Source: Euclidia mi (taxonomy: Eukaryota; Arthropoda; Insecta; Lepidoptera; Erebidae). From it: a stretch of DNA of 64,000 bases. Every line of letters starts with the position of its first letter. Positions within the stretch are counted from its first letter, which is position 1. The notes below the pieces were generated by a model, which was not told where the DNA came from, did no database searches, and was given only the letters and a program-made list of their open reading frames with translations. The stretch covers positions 53,916,047 to 53,980,046 of the forward strand of contig OX123197.2 in NCBI GenBank assembly GCA_944739405.2. The letters are read 5' to 3'. Positions 33,447-44,535 of the stretch are shown one piece after another. A program made the translations under genes and the position numbers.

Positions 33447-33665
33447 TTCACATACATACATACATAGACTCACGCCTGTTTCCCCGAAGGGGTAGGCAGA
33501 GGCATAATTATTAAACGCCCACTTTTCGCCAGTGTTTTGATCCCACGTAATAGGTGGCGAGCCTATTGCCGCTTATCGGGATATTTTGTTTGCCAGAGCC
33601 TCGTCCGTTGATCGGCAGGTGCACCACTTGCAGGTGAGGTTGGCTTGGGACCCTAAGTTATTGGT
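33447..33665 (-). repeat. SINE S2, diverged copy
   Basis: On the minus strand it ends with TCTGCCTACCCCTTCGGGG-type sequence, AAACAGGCGTGAGTCTATG and TATG repeats; the body has the CTATTACGTGGG region of S2 in altered form. Confidence 0.5.
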
Positions 33666-34736
33666 GGGAACCCTATGCACCCTTATTAGTGGGAACCCTA
33701 TGCACCCATTACATTACATTCGCAACTTTTTAAATTACTAAGACAAATAAGGTTTTAAGCAATAGAAATATTTCACAAATCAAATAAGGTTACATTATAA
33801 TTTTAAAGGTATCAAAATGTAAACAGCATAATATTGTTAATTATTATTCATAAAATCAACAATTATAGCTTCCTCCGACATATATATATTTATATATAAT
33901 ATATATTGTATGTATGTATCATGTATATACTTAATCTATGTATGTGTAAGTATTTATATGTGATATGTAAATGTATGTATGTATATTATTTAAATCTTTA
34001 TTATTGCGAATTCTACGTATTAACTACACCATCGCCTCATAAAGCGCTAACTTCATTCCTGTCCATCCAAAGGTTGCCTGGAAGAGATCGCACTTAGCGA
34101 TAAGGCCGCCGATTGTGCATTACTCGTAGTTTTTAAGCCTATACTGTAAACATTTATTTTGGTTTGCAATAAAAGTATAATCTTATCTTATCTTATTATT
34201 TAAGATTACTATATCCATGACCAGTTCTTCTTATAAACTAAATTAAGTAATTGGCACTTTAGCTAGATTTCCTAACAAACCTATCATAAACGTCCCAACT
34301 TCCATATTCCACCAAAGTTGCAGTACGTGATAAAAACGATTGGTATGTAAATATATTGAAAGATGGTGTATCGAGGATAATTTGGGATGTTGCCCAATAC
34401 GAAATACTTGGGAACAACAGAGACATCTTGTGCCAAACATGGCCTGTATACAGATAAAGACAACGGCCATCTTAAACGAAATATTGTATGCACAACAAAA
34501 TAAACTAACTAATATACTGGTATGTGTGAACTTATTGTGTAAAGAATTTGGATATATCTAATTATTACTTAAAGCAAAGACTTTATACCCCTTTTAACAA
34601 AAATAACGCAGAGGGAATCCTATAAAACCTGGCACCGTTAAAGTTTATATGGAGTAGGAGATCAGAAATAAAATATTTCTTAAAATTAATACAAAGCAAA
34701 TGCATGCAATTCAATAAAATTACCTTGATGTGTAGA

Positions 34737-35000
34737 CTGCCTCCGTGGCCCAGTGGGTAGCGTATGCAACAGCTGATCGGAGGTCCCGGGTTCGATTCCT
34801 AGGGCGGGCAAAAGTGTTACTGGGTTTTTCCAAATACTCAGTAGCAGCCCGAAGTCTGGTGATGTGCCCGGTAACGGCAATAGGCTCGCCCCCTATTACG
34901 TGGGACCTAAAAATTCATGGCGAAATGTGGGTGTAATATTTACACCACTGCCTACCCCTTCGGGGATACAGGTGTGCGAATATAAATAGAAATAAATAAA
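34737..35000 (+). mobile_element. tRNA-derived SINE S2, private to block B
   Basis: Head: GTGGCCCAGTGGGTAGCG (box A) and GGGTTCGATTCC (box B). Body: GTGATGTGCCCGGTAACGG, CCCCCTATTACGTGGGACC. 3' end: CTGCCTACCCCTTCGGGG ATACAGG, then an ATAAATA-rich tail. The 3' end matches the end of LINE alpha. Block A lacks it. Confidence 0.8.
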
Positions 35001-35164
35001 TTAGTGAATGGTTTAGAGATGTCATGACAGAACGATTTAAATATCATGATATTACAACTTGCTTCCTTGGGTTTACTTTGTGTCCGTTGGTACAATGTTT
35101 GTAAAATCTCCGGCACAGGATTTATTCATGGTACGGGAGTTAAAAAAATGCTTGATTTCAATGT

Positions 35165-35385
35165 TGCAAAAGAAATTGCAGTCCTGCGGTTGACTCTTCA
35201 TCAACAGTCTGCTGAAGTCCACTGCTGGATATGGGTCTCTCCAATGACTCACGCATTGAGCCCGATCTTCGGATCTTCGTGTCAAGCCACTGCCAGCCTC
35301 GTCACTCTAATAAGCCGGATGCCACTCTACACTACGTTTACCAACGCCCGGTGTGCACTCACAGAACACGATCTGCTCTAATGGT
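35165..35385 (-). repeat. RTE LINE C-terminal remnant in block B
   Basis: Counterpart of 13320-13535; the reverse strand carries the same HIQQWTSAD-type end. Confidence 0.55.
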
Positions 35386-35741
35386 TGTCGGTTCGATGAC
35401 CAGTAAACTGCCACATTATCTTGCTTATTCCTTCCATTCTATTCTCCATACCTATTAATAAAGATGAAGTATCTGTTTTTGAATATTTGTTTTTTAATAT
35501 CATTCATAATACTGATGATACCGCACCTAAATCACCTTTATACTTCACTCACAAACTAAATCAGAACAATGTTGATACTAAGTGTATTACTTACATAGTG
35601 TAAGTAAACACAGAACACTTGGTCTGTTGTCGCGGGTAAGGATCACGCAGTTCATATTGACCTACCGGATTGTGATTCGACGCTGCTACGAAAATGTATT
35701 ATTACTTATGATTTTTGCGTAATAAACGTTCGAGAGAGTAA

Positions 35742-35904
35742 CGGCCCGGTCACGGCCTACAGCGGCGTGCGGCAGCGGCGAGCGTTTTCGATGTACATGC
35801 CGCGTTTACTGTGACGCAGCGCGCGGCCGCCTCAGAGTAAACGCGCCATGTACATCGCCCCTGACGAGCCGCTCGCCGCTTAGACCGATCTCGTGACCAG
35901 GCCG
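35742..35904. mobile_element. Harbinger-type MITE, 163 bp, private to block B
   Basis: Terminal inverted repeats CGGCCCGGTCACG and CGTGACCAGGCCG (one mismatch) with a 3-bp TAA target duplication at 35739-35741 and 35905-35907. Block A has a single TAA at 13890-13892 and no insert. The interior is GC-rich and largely self-complementary (GATGTACATG ... CATGTACATC), so the element can fold on itself. TAA-type 3-bp TSDs are the signature of PIF/Harbinger. Confidence 0.85.
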
Positions 35905-36049
35905 TAAAGGAGGCATACGGTAACTCATTACGCCATGTGCGAATTAACATAGCCAAAAATTACAGCTCCCTGGATGAGCAAAACAAATAGAGCACCTAAC
36001 AAAATACGACTAATAATGATGTTCTAACTGCTTCAGATATTAGCTACAT

Positions 36050-36917
36050 ATTTTTTTTTTGTTAGCTTGGTAATGTGTTCCACTGTTGGGCAAAGGCCTC
36101 TCCCTTTGATCGCCATGCATCCCTGTCCTGTGCTATGTCCAGCCAGTTACTGTCAAATGTATCCAGGTCGTCCCGCCATCTCCGTTTTGGTCTGCCGCGT
36201 CTTCGTCGACTATCATAGGGCATCCAATTGGTAACGGCATAAGCCCATCTATCTGGGTGCATACGGCAGACGTGTCCGGCCCAGTCTCACTTCAATCTGG
36301 CAGATTTTAAGCCAACGTCAGCTATGCGTGTTTTCGAACGTAGCGTTGTGTTTCGAACATGGTCTGTCCTTTTTAAACCAAGAATGCTACGTTCCATAGC
36401 CCTTTGGCAAATCTTTAATTTGGACTTCTGAATTTCCGTCAAGGACCATGTTTGGGCACCGTAGGTTAGGACGGGCAGTATAGTAATGTCAACGAGTTTT
36501 CGCTTAAGTGACTATGGAAGGTTGGCCTTCATTAGCTCTTTTATTGACCAGAAGCTCTTCCAGGCATTTTCGACTCGTCATCCTACATTTTTGTCTTGCC
36601 TGTTGCTAAAAGAGACAATCTGGCCTAAGTATTATATATAGTATATTACTCGTCGACATAATGTATGGTCTGCCCGTCTACCGTGACCCTACGTTTCGTG
36701 CTGTTGGTTATTACTTGAGTTTTCTCCCGGTTCATCTGAAGTCCAACCTGAAGACTTGCAGAGCTGAGGTCTTTAAGCATTAGCTCGAGTTCCGCGGCTG
36801 ATGAGGAAAAGAGCACAATGTCGTCAGTGAACCTAACATTTGTTAGTCTTTTGCCGCCGACCACAATGCCTCTGGAATGCCACATATACGACAGACTATC
36901 GAAAACCTGTACATAAT
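36050..36917 (-). mobile_element. RTE-like LINE, 5'-truncated, private to block B
   Basis: The minus strand encodes RFTDDIVLFSSSAAELE (RT active site), LQMNREKTQVITNS, then with breaks HPDRWAYAVTNWMP, RRRGRPKRRWRDDLDTF and AFAQQWNTLPS, the typical C-terminus. An A9 tail (T-run on the plus strand near 36053) marks the 3' end. Block A is continuous near 14032-14045. Confidence 0.75.
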
Positions 36918-37911
36918 ATATATTGTATTAAAATTAATTGAATTTTCATTAGCATTTATGTTCTTATGACTGCAACATTGGCTTAGTTTAAAATTTTTAA
37001 TTGAATCAAAATGTTGAAAAGGGTTTTTAAATGATTCAAACTAATTTTCCAAAAAATTCTGAGTTTACGTCTCTACGAGGTAATGAAATTTTTTGTGATT
37101 CTTAATTATAAAATTCCAGCCACTGCCAGCCACTATGCGTATTTTAAGACAATTTAAATATGTCTTTCATTTGAGTTATTTCTAGGCAATACAGTTTTCG
37201 ATACCATTAGATTTAATTTATTACAGAACTCTATATAAAAACGGGCTCAGTTGAAAGAGCTAATTCCACATCAAATTAATTTTGTTTCTCACACAATTAT
37301 CACCTCATAATTCGTTTCATTAGTATCAAAGATAATGTCATCCCAAAAGCTAACAGTACCAGATTTATTCGCAACTCGCGGCAAACGTTTATTTTGGCAG
37401 CCATATTTTTTGTTGCTTCGTTGATATATCTTATTTTCGTCAAAATATCTGTAATGTACAGAGTTTTTCACCTCTATAGTTTTATTATAGTATAGATTAG
37501 TGGAGCTTACGAGGCTTGGGCCTTGTAAGTTATTTTATATTGTTGTATGTTTTATTAGATTGTGCTATATTTCGACCATTTTTTAGGAAAAAATATACGT
37601 GTTGTAACTTTACAAACATTGAAACTAACGAACACAAACAACAGCCAAACTTGAAACAACCATTTGTGGGTCCCAGTTTTTCTATAGGCCATCAAAATAG
37701 GTGCCATCATGCCACCATTATAAAAATTTTATTGGCATGATGACTTTTGCTATGGGATTCCATGTACTCTTAAGATCAGGCGGAATGCAGTCATTTTGAT
37801 AGGCACCAATAAAAAGAATCCACAAGACAGTGCTAAAGGCAGAGCGCATTAATAAATCCACTATGCCATTCATGCAATCAGATTGTTACCTAAATAGTTG
37901 CTGTACATATC

Positions 37912-38158
37912 TTATACCCTTATACTTACTAATATATAAAGCTGAAGAGTTTGTTTGTTTGTATGGTTGAACGCGCTAATCTCAGGAACTACTGGTCCGA
38001 TTTGAAAAATTATTAGTAGTAGTAGTTATTATTTATTCAGTGTTAGATATCCCATTTATCGAGGAAGGCTATAGGCTATATAACATTACGCTATGAGCTA
38101 CGGGAGCGGAACAGTGGCCTTAAATAACATGGGTGTAACCGCGGGCTCATTTAGTAAG
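37912..38158 (+). mobile_element. Dispersed repeat R3, private to block B
   Basis: Contains AAGCTGAAGAGTTTGTTTG, GAACGCGCTAATCTCAGG, CTATAGGCTATATAAC and GTGTAACCGCGGGCTC. Orientation is opposite to the R3 in block A and the site differs, so the two are independent insertions. Confidence 0.6.
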
Positions 38159-38710
38159 TTATATTTCTAGTCGATCAAGGCATGACATTTAATTAGGTAG
38201 GTACATAGCAGAAAAAAAATTCTGCTACAAACCTCTTAAAAATTGGAGAAACAGCACCTAATCCATTTAACCTGGATCCTAAACTCGTTTCAAGGAACCT
38301 TGTTTGGGTCCAAAACTATGCGGGGAAACTAAAACAGAACTAGTTAGTTTGACTGTGTTCTTGACAACGTTATATTATTGTGCTTAAGTTATTTTATGAT
38401 CTTGTGAATTTCAAGTTTCTATCAAAATACTAAAGAGATTATCAACATATTATTTTTGTGAAAGGATAATTATTTGAAGACGCAATGGTCTGAAGCTATA
38501 AAATTTATGTTATTTTCTTATTTAAAGATCGATTTGACTTGCTAAACATCGTCACTTTTCAATACTTTGTAATCGTGGACACATTTTTTGTGTACGTATA
38601 ATTTACTTTTAATTCTAAAAATAAAAAATTATCTCTGGACCTCCTAAAATGAAGAAATGTTGTACACACAAAGAATCACTGATATGCATATTTAAATAGA
38701 ATTTTAAAGA

Positions 38711-39205
38711 GATATGTTAGTACCTACTCTTATGTATGGTAGTGATAGTTGGGTATTGCAGAAGAGTCATGAAAGTAGAATAAATGCTGTAGAAATGAGA
38801 GCACTGCGAAGTATGTGTGCTGTTTCTTTGACTGACAGAGTAAAGAATTGTGTGATAAGAGAGTGTTGTGGGGTAAAAGAAGATGTAGTGACAAGCATCG
38901 AGAAAGGTATGCTAAGATGGTTTGGACACGTGGAGAGGATGGATGACGAAAGACTGACCAAGCAGATATATAAGGCAAGTGTGGAAGGGACAGGACGAAG
39001 GGGAAGACCTAGGCAGACGTTCTCTGACCAGATTGGAGACATCCTAAAAACAGGACAGGTTAGAAGCACCCTGAACAGAAGAGCATGCATGAGGAATCTG
39101 ATGGGAGTGAATGAAGCAAGAGAGATATGTCAAGATCGTTGCAAATGGCGCTCCGTAGTCTCTGCCTACCCCTCCGGGAAACAGGCGTGAGTCTATGTAT
39201 GTATG
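38711..39205 (+). mobile_element. LINE alpha (RTE-like), 5'-truncated copy, private to block B
   Basis: Encodes about 158 codons of the RT C-terminus (VPTLMYGSDSW, MRALRSMCAVSLTDRVKN, MLRWFGHVERMDDERL, CKWRSVVSAYPSGKQA stop) with no internal stop, then GTGAGTCTATG and a TATG tail. TSD TTTAAAGA at 38703-38710 and 39206-39213. Block A shows the empty site near 15557. Confidence 0.88.
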
Positions 39206-39343
39206 TTTAAAGATATAATAAAAATGTAAATAGCTATGTTGAAACAAAGTTAATGAAATAAATCCATTAAACTTAAAGTAAATTTATTTAAAATTTAATT
39301 TAAATGTTTAATTTAGAATCCAAGGTCTGCCTTCAAGTCTAAT

Positions 39344-39416
39344 AAAATTTTGTAAAATATTTGATGTCAACAGAGTGACAGTCACTCTGTTTACATCAAA
39401 TATTTTACAAAATTTT
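39344..39416. repeat. Inverted duplication (36-bp arms, 1-nt centre)
   Basis: 39344-39379 and 39381-39416 are reverse complements with one mismatch. Block A (about 15705-15740) has only one arm, so the second arm is a new snap-back copy. Confidence 0.85.
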
Positions 39417-39419
39417 GGA

Positions 39420-39555
39420 AAACCTACTTTGGAAAAGTTAATATTCTGTCAAACCTGGTTAAAATAGAAATGGGACACTGGGCTTCTAGGCGACAAGTCT
39501 TCGATGCAACCGGGGTAACGCTAGGACGATGATGGTGATGATACAGAGTGACTCC
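39420..39555 (+). repeat. SINE S1a 3' tail fragment in block B
   Basis: Counterpart of 15715-15858. Confidence 0.5.
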
Positions 39556-39596
39556 AAACTTACCTGATAGCATTTATGTTGTAACTAAATCAGCTA

Positions 39597-39976
39597 GCAG
39601 CGATAGCCTAGTGTAGATACCAACGGACTGCCATGCAGAGGGTATCGGGTTCGAATCCACGGCGCGCACCACTGACTTTTCGGAGTTACGTGCGTATTGA
39701 GTTGTTAATTATCGCTTGTCTCGTGCCTCAATGAGCACGTTAAGCCGTTGGTCCCGGCTGTCATGAAAATCTTTGACAGTCGTTATAGGGTGTCAGTACT
39801 TCTAAAATAAACTGACACTATTCTAAACCATGGAATATCGCTATCCCTTCGGGCTGCGGCGGTCAGACAGGCAGTCACTCTGCGGAAAAGCTAATATTCC
39901 GCCAAATCCGGTTAGACTAGAAAGCGGAACCCAGGTTGAGACTGAGATAACGCTAGGAAGATCATGACTAAAGGGG
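39597..39976 (+). mobile_element. tRNA-derived SINE S1a, private to block B
   Basis: Head AGCGATAGCCTAGTG and box B GGGTTCGAATCC, then GACTTTTCGGAGTTACGTG, GTTGGTCCCGGCTGTC, CATGGAATATCGCTATCCC, and the end GGTTAGACTAGAAAGCGG ... ATAACGCTAGGA. The GAT tail is short and mutated. The best copy is 49466-49849. Confidence 0.75.
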
Positions 39977-40342
39977 GAAATTCGCAGCTAGATTTTATTA
40001 GAAATTAACTGTTGCTTTGCGATCCCGTAGGGATTTCGGGAAATCCGTGTACGAAAGTACAGTTAGACATAACGTCTACACCTCACATTAAACAGAAGCG
40101 TGTCAAATATTCCTACAACAAACCGCAATTCAACAGTCAGTATGTACAACGAAATACCTGTTCCTTTGAATCCAACATTGACAACACTAAGCTTTAGTAC
40201 AACATTCATATTTGTGATACTAAATTGAGCGGCAATGCTACATGAGAACAGAATTTTACACCTTTAGAAATGTTTATTATGAAACTAAGGAAGGAGTTAT
40301 GATATTTGAAAGTTATGGTACAGTTTTTGTAATGTATCATCT

Positions 40343-40600
40343 TGTCAGCCTAGAGACGTCCACTGCTGGACATAGGCCATCCCCAAGGTTCTCCACACAG
40401 ACTGATCTTGAGTCGCCCGTATCAAACCACATAACCAGTTTGTAAGTCCACATTGCGGAAGGTCTACCCCTGCAGGCTGCTGCGTCGTACGGTCCGCGGT
40501 CGCCACTACCGAACTTTCTTGTCCCAATAGCCGGTTTTTCGAACTTTGTGCCCTGCCCCTTGCAACTTCGGCCTCGTTATTCTGAGAGCTTTGTAATGTA
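40343..40600 (-). repeat. RTE LINE C-terminal remnant in block B
   Basis: The minus strand encodes SVWRTLGMAYVQQWTSLG followed by a stop; counterpart of 16437-16680. Confidence 0.6.
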
Positions 40601-40627
40601 TGATGTAAATAAAATATTCAAAACATG

Positions 40628-40696
40628 GATATAATAACAATTTTTAATACTGTGTGTATTTTTAATACTGTGTGTATTAAAAATTGTTATTATATC
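40628..40696. repeat. Inverted duplication (23-bp perfect arms, 23-nt spacer)
   Basis: 40628-40650 and 40674-40696 are exact reverse complements. Block A has a single arm near 17530, so the inversion arose in B. Confidence 0.85.
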
Positions 40697-40734
40697 AATG
40701 TTTTTATACATCATACAACATCACCATGATTCGA

Positions 40735-40935
40735 TTAAAAGTCAAAGGTGTGTGCCCGGGGCACCTGGGGATCGAACCCGAGACCATCGTCTGGGCAGTC
40801 CGTTACGTTAACCACTGGGCTATTGTGTTATATCTCGTTGCTTATAGATTACTTTTTTATTATTATTTATAAGCGTAAGCGTTGCTTACACTCCCGCTGC
40901 GCCAACCGGTGGTCAAACAATGGTCAAAGTCATTG
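40735..40935 (-). repeat. tRNA-derived SINE S4 in block B
   Basis: The reverse strand has ATAGCCCAGTGGTTAACG (box A) and CGGGTTCGATCCC (box B) in the CCCAGACGATGGTC context. Present in both blocks, so older than the duplication. Confidence 0.65.
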
Positions 40936-41205
40936 GTTTATATGTCTTAATCATCAGCCTATTTAAATAATAACAATTCATACCATTACATCTGTAGGTT
41001 TTGCTTAGCTTACATCTCCAAAGATTACAATACGTGTTTGAATACGGCTATTAACATTTAATTAACTCTAGATAAGGCCTCTGCGACAACTTCACTTGAG
41101 ATGAGAAGCTAGTTAAGGGCTTGTACTTAAGGCATACATGTATATGTTAAGGACTTGTACTTAGATGTATATGTATATGTGTATTGTGTGAACCTCTTAA
41201 CAGTA

Positions 41206-42275
41206 TATATATGTACTAACTTAAGGATAAGTAGCTGGATTGCTGGCTGAATAATTTATGTGACTTTAGTTTACTTCAAATTAATACTAATAAAATTTAT
41301 TTAAATAATAATTATGTGTATACAATTACCCCTTGCCTAGGAAACGTTAAACCGTCGGTCCCGGCTCTCATGAACAACTTTGATAATCGTTGTAGGGAGT
41401 CGGTACACTTTGAATAAACTGACAGCATTCTAAACCATGGAATATCGCTATCACACCGAGATAAGACCGAAACACATATAACCGACCAAATATAATTTCG
41501 GAAATTAGTCTTAGGTTTTATTAACATATCTGACTCAATACTACAAAACACGTCTGAACCTTTGCACTTGAGGGTAAACTCTTAAATATCATGAATTCAA
41601 ATATAGTTACAAGCGCCCCGTATTACGCTTAGAAGTCCAAAATATTAATTTATATACAACGTGTAATGGAAATAACGCACATCCTCAGACACCCCAATTA
41701 GAAAACCTTGTTATTATCATAATGCATGCATTGAAATATTTTTTTTATTAGCCTAAACATTGTTTTTGATCGAAAGTATTAACTTCATTATAAGTAAAAT
41801 GCGTGGTCACTACAAACCTGCGCACGCACACAATCACACGAAACGTTTGCTGTGGTAAACAAACGACAGCGAAATACAATACGGTCTATCATTTTTTAAC
41901 ATCGTTAGTGGCTATTGTGACTATCTTAATTTAATCATAATAATCATACCTAGTTAGCATTATTGATACATTAGAAATTAAAGTATTAAAAGGGTATCAA
42001 TGAGAGAATTAAAGAAGAACGGCGTGTTTAAAGTTGTGAATCATAATTTTTTTTAAATAAAAGAATAACCAAATGACTCACAGGCTTATTGTCACTTGTT
42101 CGGCGTCCTCTGTTTAAAATGCTGACATCAGGTGTCCACCACCCGACTTAAATATTCCTTTAGTTCACACACACACACAATGTTTCTTTTGACTGTTTCA
42201 AAAGCAGCTGATATCTTATTTTAACTCCCCGGCACTTGTTGTCTCGCTCGACACAATCAACTAGTGGATTAATAG
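41206..42275. other. Mostly unassigned; contains an S1a fragment
   Basis: 41325-41460 matches the middle of SINE S1a (ACCGTCGGTCCCGGCT, CATGGAATATCGCTATC). The rest shows no gene. Confidence 0.45.
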
Positions 42276-42440
42276 GTATGTCCCCATAAAGCAAAAGTCC
42301 GGCGTCAAGTCAGGCGACCTAGGAGGCTACTGGACAGGACCGCCGCGATCGATCCAGCGCTCCTTGTATTCGACTTCACGATGATCTCGAACGTTCTACG
42401 TCAAACGCGCGGGGGCACCATCATGTTGATAATACACATT
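42276..42440 (-). pseudogene. Tc/mariner-like (DD34-type) transposase fragment
   Basis: The minus strand reads YQHDGAPAR, a stop, then VRDHREVEYKERWIDRGGP, another stop, and PPRSPDLTPDF. These are the second catalytic Asp block and the C-terminal SPDL(T/S)P block of Tc/mariner-type transposases. Two stops and missing ends show it is dead. Confidence 0.7.
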
Positions 42441-42620
42441 TTGTAAATAAACAAGTAAACTTGTTAAACATTTTTTTTCACTACACTCACAGAGAATCCA
42501 GGTGGATGACTAATTTTATTTATCTAAGCGCAACAATGGCCGCCCGGCCGGCCGGCCGGCGCTGTACCTACCAGCGCGGGCGACCGACGCGACGGTGACA
42601 AGTGAGACACATTACGTCTC
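42320..42620. other. GC-rich island
   Basis: CpG-dense sequence, including a (GGCC)n stretch CCCGGCCGGCCGGCCGG near 42543, in otherwise AT-rich DNA. It partly overlaps the transposase fragment. Could be a promoter region, but no gene is attached. Confidence 0.3.
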
Positions 42621-44148
42621 GCTCTTTCCCGCTGTTAATACGTAAGCGAAAGAAAGATGATAGATATTTTGGTGGTCAATTGTGTGTTATTGTCTTGTAC
42701 CGGCTGTTATGTTGTATTAATGTGTGCGTTCCTGTACGTGGAACCACTAAACAAATGCATTTAAAAAGAAGCCGTTCTACGTTGACTTAAGGTTTATTTT
42801 CGTATATTTTGCAATTTCAAAGCAATGAGTGACTATAATTTACGTAATTTTAATTATTTTAGGATTAAAAAAAAATGATATTAAAAATGTCAGAAATGGA
42901 TTCAGTAGCTGATTCTGAACAAAGTACTTTCAAAATGTGCATTAAACTTGTTACATGTTGTATATAGTAGGTACCTATTCCCAGCTACAGGGCTTAGAAA
43001 GTGTGCCAGAATTGACACTCAAGTCTTTTGGTGACTCTACATTGCTGAAATTCGTGATGGTATTTGAAGTAAAGTAAGAAATTCGTATTCTCGGTTGGAT
43101 TTTTTGGATGAAAATCGTATCTAATATTTTACATAAAATATTGAAATTATACGTTACGTGTATGTCACTAGGCCTTTTTTTTTTAATTGCTGGGCCATTT
43201 TGGTGGCTTTTTATATATGGGTTCGTAATTGTCTCTGGACGCGCACACACTAAATAAGTGATATTTTAAGATCCAATATGTAGCGTGTTTGTCGAACGCG
43301 GTTAAAACCGTATGATATGGCTAAGGAAATAGAAAAAAATGTTTAAATACATTAAACATATTGATAATTATTATAAGGACACTATTTATTTTTAGAGAAA
43401 CAACACACACACTCTTCCTTTTTAGGAAGAATGTGTGTGTTGTTTCTCTTGTTGTTATTATAACGAAGCAACTCGTGCAGTCACAACTTTCTGTCAAAGA
43501 AACCATTCATAAATGTGACATCAAAGTTCGAATAGCCAACAAACTTTGAACCGTCATATATATCTAATACTGGACCACCGAACATCTGAAATCAATACAG
43601 TAGTTCAAACTAGCGAAACTGGTTGCCACTTCAAAATATAATTACCGTGCTACTCGTACCGAAAACGGACTTAGCATAGGAACAAACATCCTGTGTGGAA
43701 CTTCGTCTTACTTAACTTATTGGCGCGTCGTACGTGTTCGTCGCCAGTTTGCAACTTGCAATATTGTGACTTCACAATTGTGCAATTGATTGCTTTAAGT
43801 GCTATTGGTGCAATGAAATATAATACTATTATATAGAAGAGGATAGATACTTATTATAGAATACGAATAATATGGTAAATCGTTACATTTCCAAATCTAA
43901 GTGGCACGAATATTAACCTTCTTAATTTTGTAGAAGAAAGGTACCAAATATGGAACTTGGATTAATAAATCTATATACCGATGGTGGAAAGCGAAAACGT
44001 AGTCATCCACAAAAACGAAAATAATCACCAGAGCAAAAAAACAGTTACCTAAACTTGTTTTCTAAATTTTTTTTTACTTAGTCACGTGATTTTTTAATAA
44101 TTATACTTGTTATTTTTTTCTAAACATATTTCTATATCTCAATCCTCG
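42621..44148. other. Unassigned sequence with a strong hairpin
   Basis: No gene recognised. 43394-43419 and 43424-43449 form 26-bp arms (one mismatch) around a TTTT loop. Confidence 0.45.
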
Positions 44149-44384
44149 TGTTAGTAATATTGGAATGCAACCCAATTAGTTCACAGTTTTAGTTCTTGCC
44201 GTATACAGCACTATTTTTTCTATATTGTCTGTGTTAAGATTATATAGTCTATGCTTTTTCTTCTCTCTCAAAAAAACGTGCAATCATTGTGAACTCAGTG
44301 AACTGGAGGAAATAAAAACTTTATTGTTAAGAAATATCAGTATAGTTTCTTTTAAAACTACAACCACGCTACCTTTTTCCTACA
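44149..44384 (+). repeat. 5' LTR of Copia 2
   Basis: TATATAGTC-type TATA region near 44243 and AATAAAAA near 44312 are plausible promoter and poly(A) signals. Confidence 0.92.
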
Positions 44385-44397
44385 TGGTAGCAGAGCG
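44385..44397 (+). other. Primer-binding site of Copia 2
   Basis: TGGTAGCAGAGCG directly after the LTR, one base different from the TGGTATCAGAGC initiator-tRNA type common in Copia elements. Confidence 0.75.
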
Positions 44398-44535
44398 TGG
44401 TTCGGGTGTAGTTCAGATTAGTCCAGAAAAACTCCAGTCTGTAAAATACTTCGCGTCGCGCAGCGGCTTAAAGTTGAGGTTATATTCTCAACGTGTTCTT
44501 CAAATATCCGTCAATATTTTCCGAAATCTTGCAAA

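Larger units (their letters stand above)
32829..34195 (+). mobile_element. 5'-truncated Jockey/CR1-like LINE with nested repeats, private to block B
   Basis: The left end encodes AVRLWNALPLQIRRATSL, a typical C-terminus of Jockey-type RT proteins. The right end has GATAAGGCCGCC, an AATAAAAG signal and a TCTTATCTTATCTTA tail. Inside lie a (TA)n/(TATG)n microsatellite (32962-33040), an unassigned LTR-like segment (33055-33440) and a minus-strand SINE S2 (33447-33665). Block A reads straight through at GTTAATTATTTAAG. Confidence 0.65.
32018..41205 (+). repeat. Block B of the segmental duplication (partner 11733-17999)
   Basis: Collinear with block A. Private to B: LINE tail 32266-32453, LINE 32829-34195 with nested repeats, SINE S2 34737-35000, MITE 35742-35904, RTE-type LINE 36050-36917, R3 37912-38158, LINE alpha 38711-39205, SINE S1a 39597-39976 and two inverted duplications (39344, 40628). 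Its right border is not known because A ends in the gap. Confidence 0.85.
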
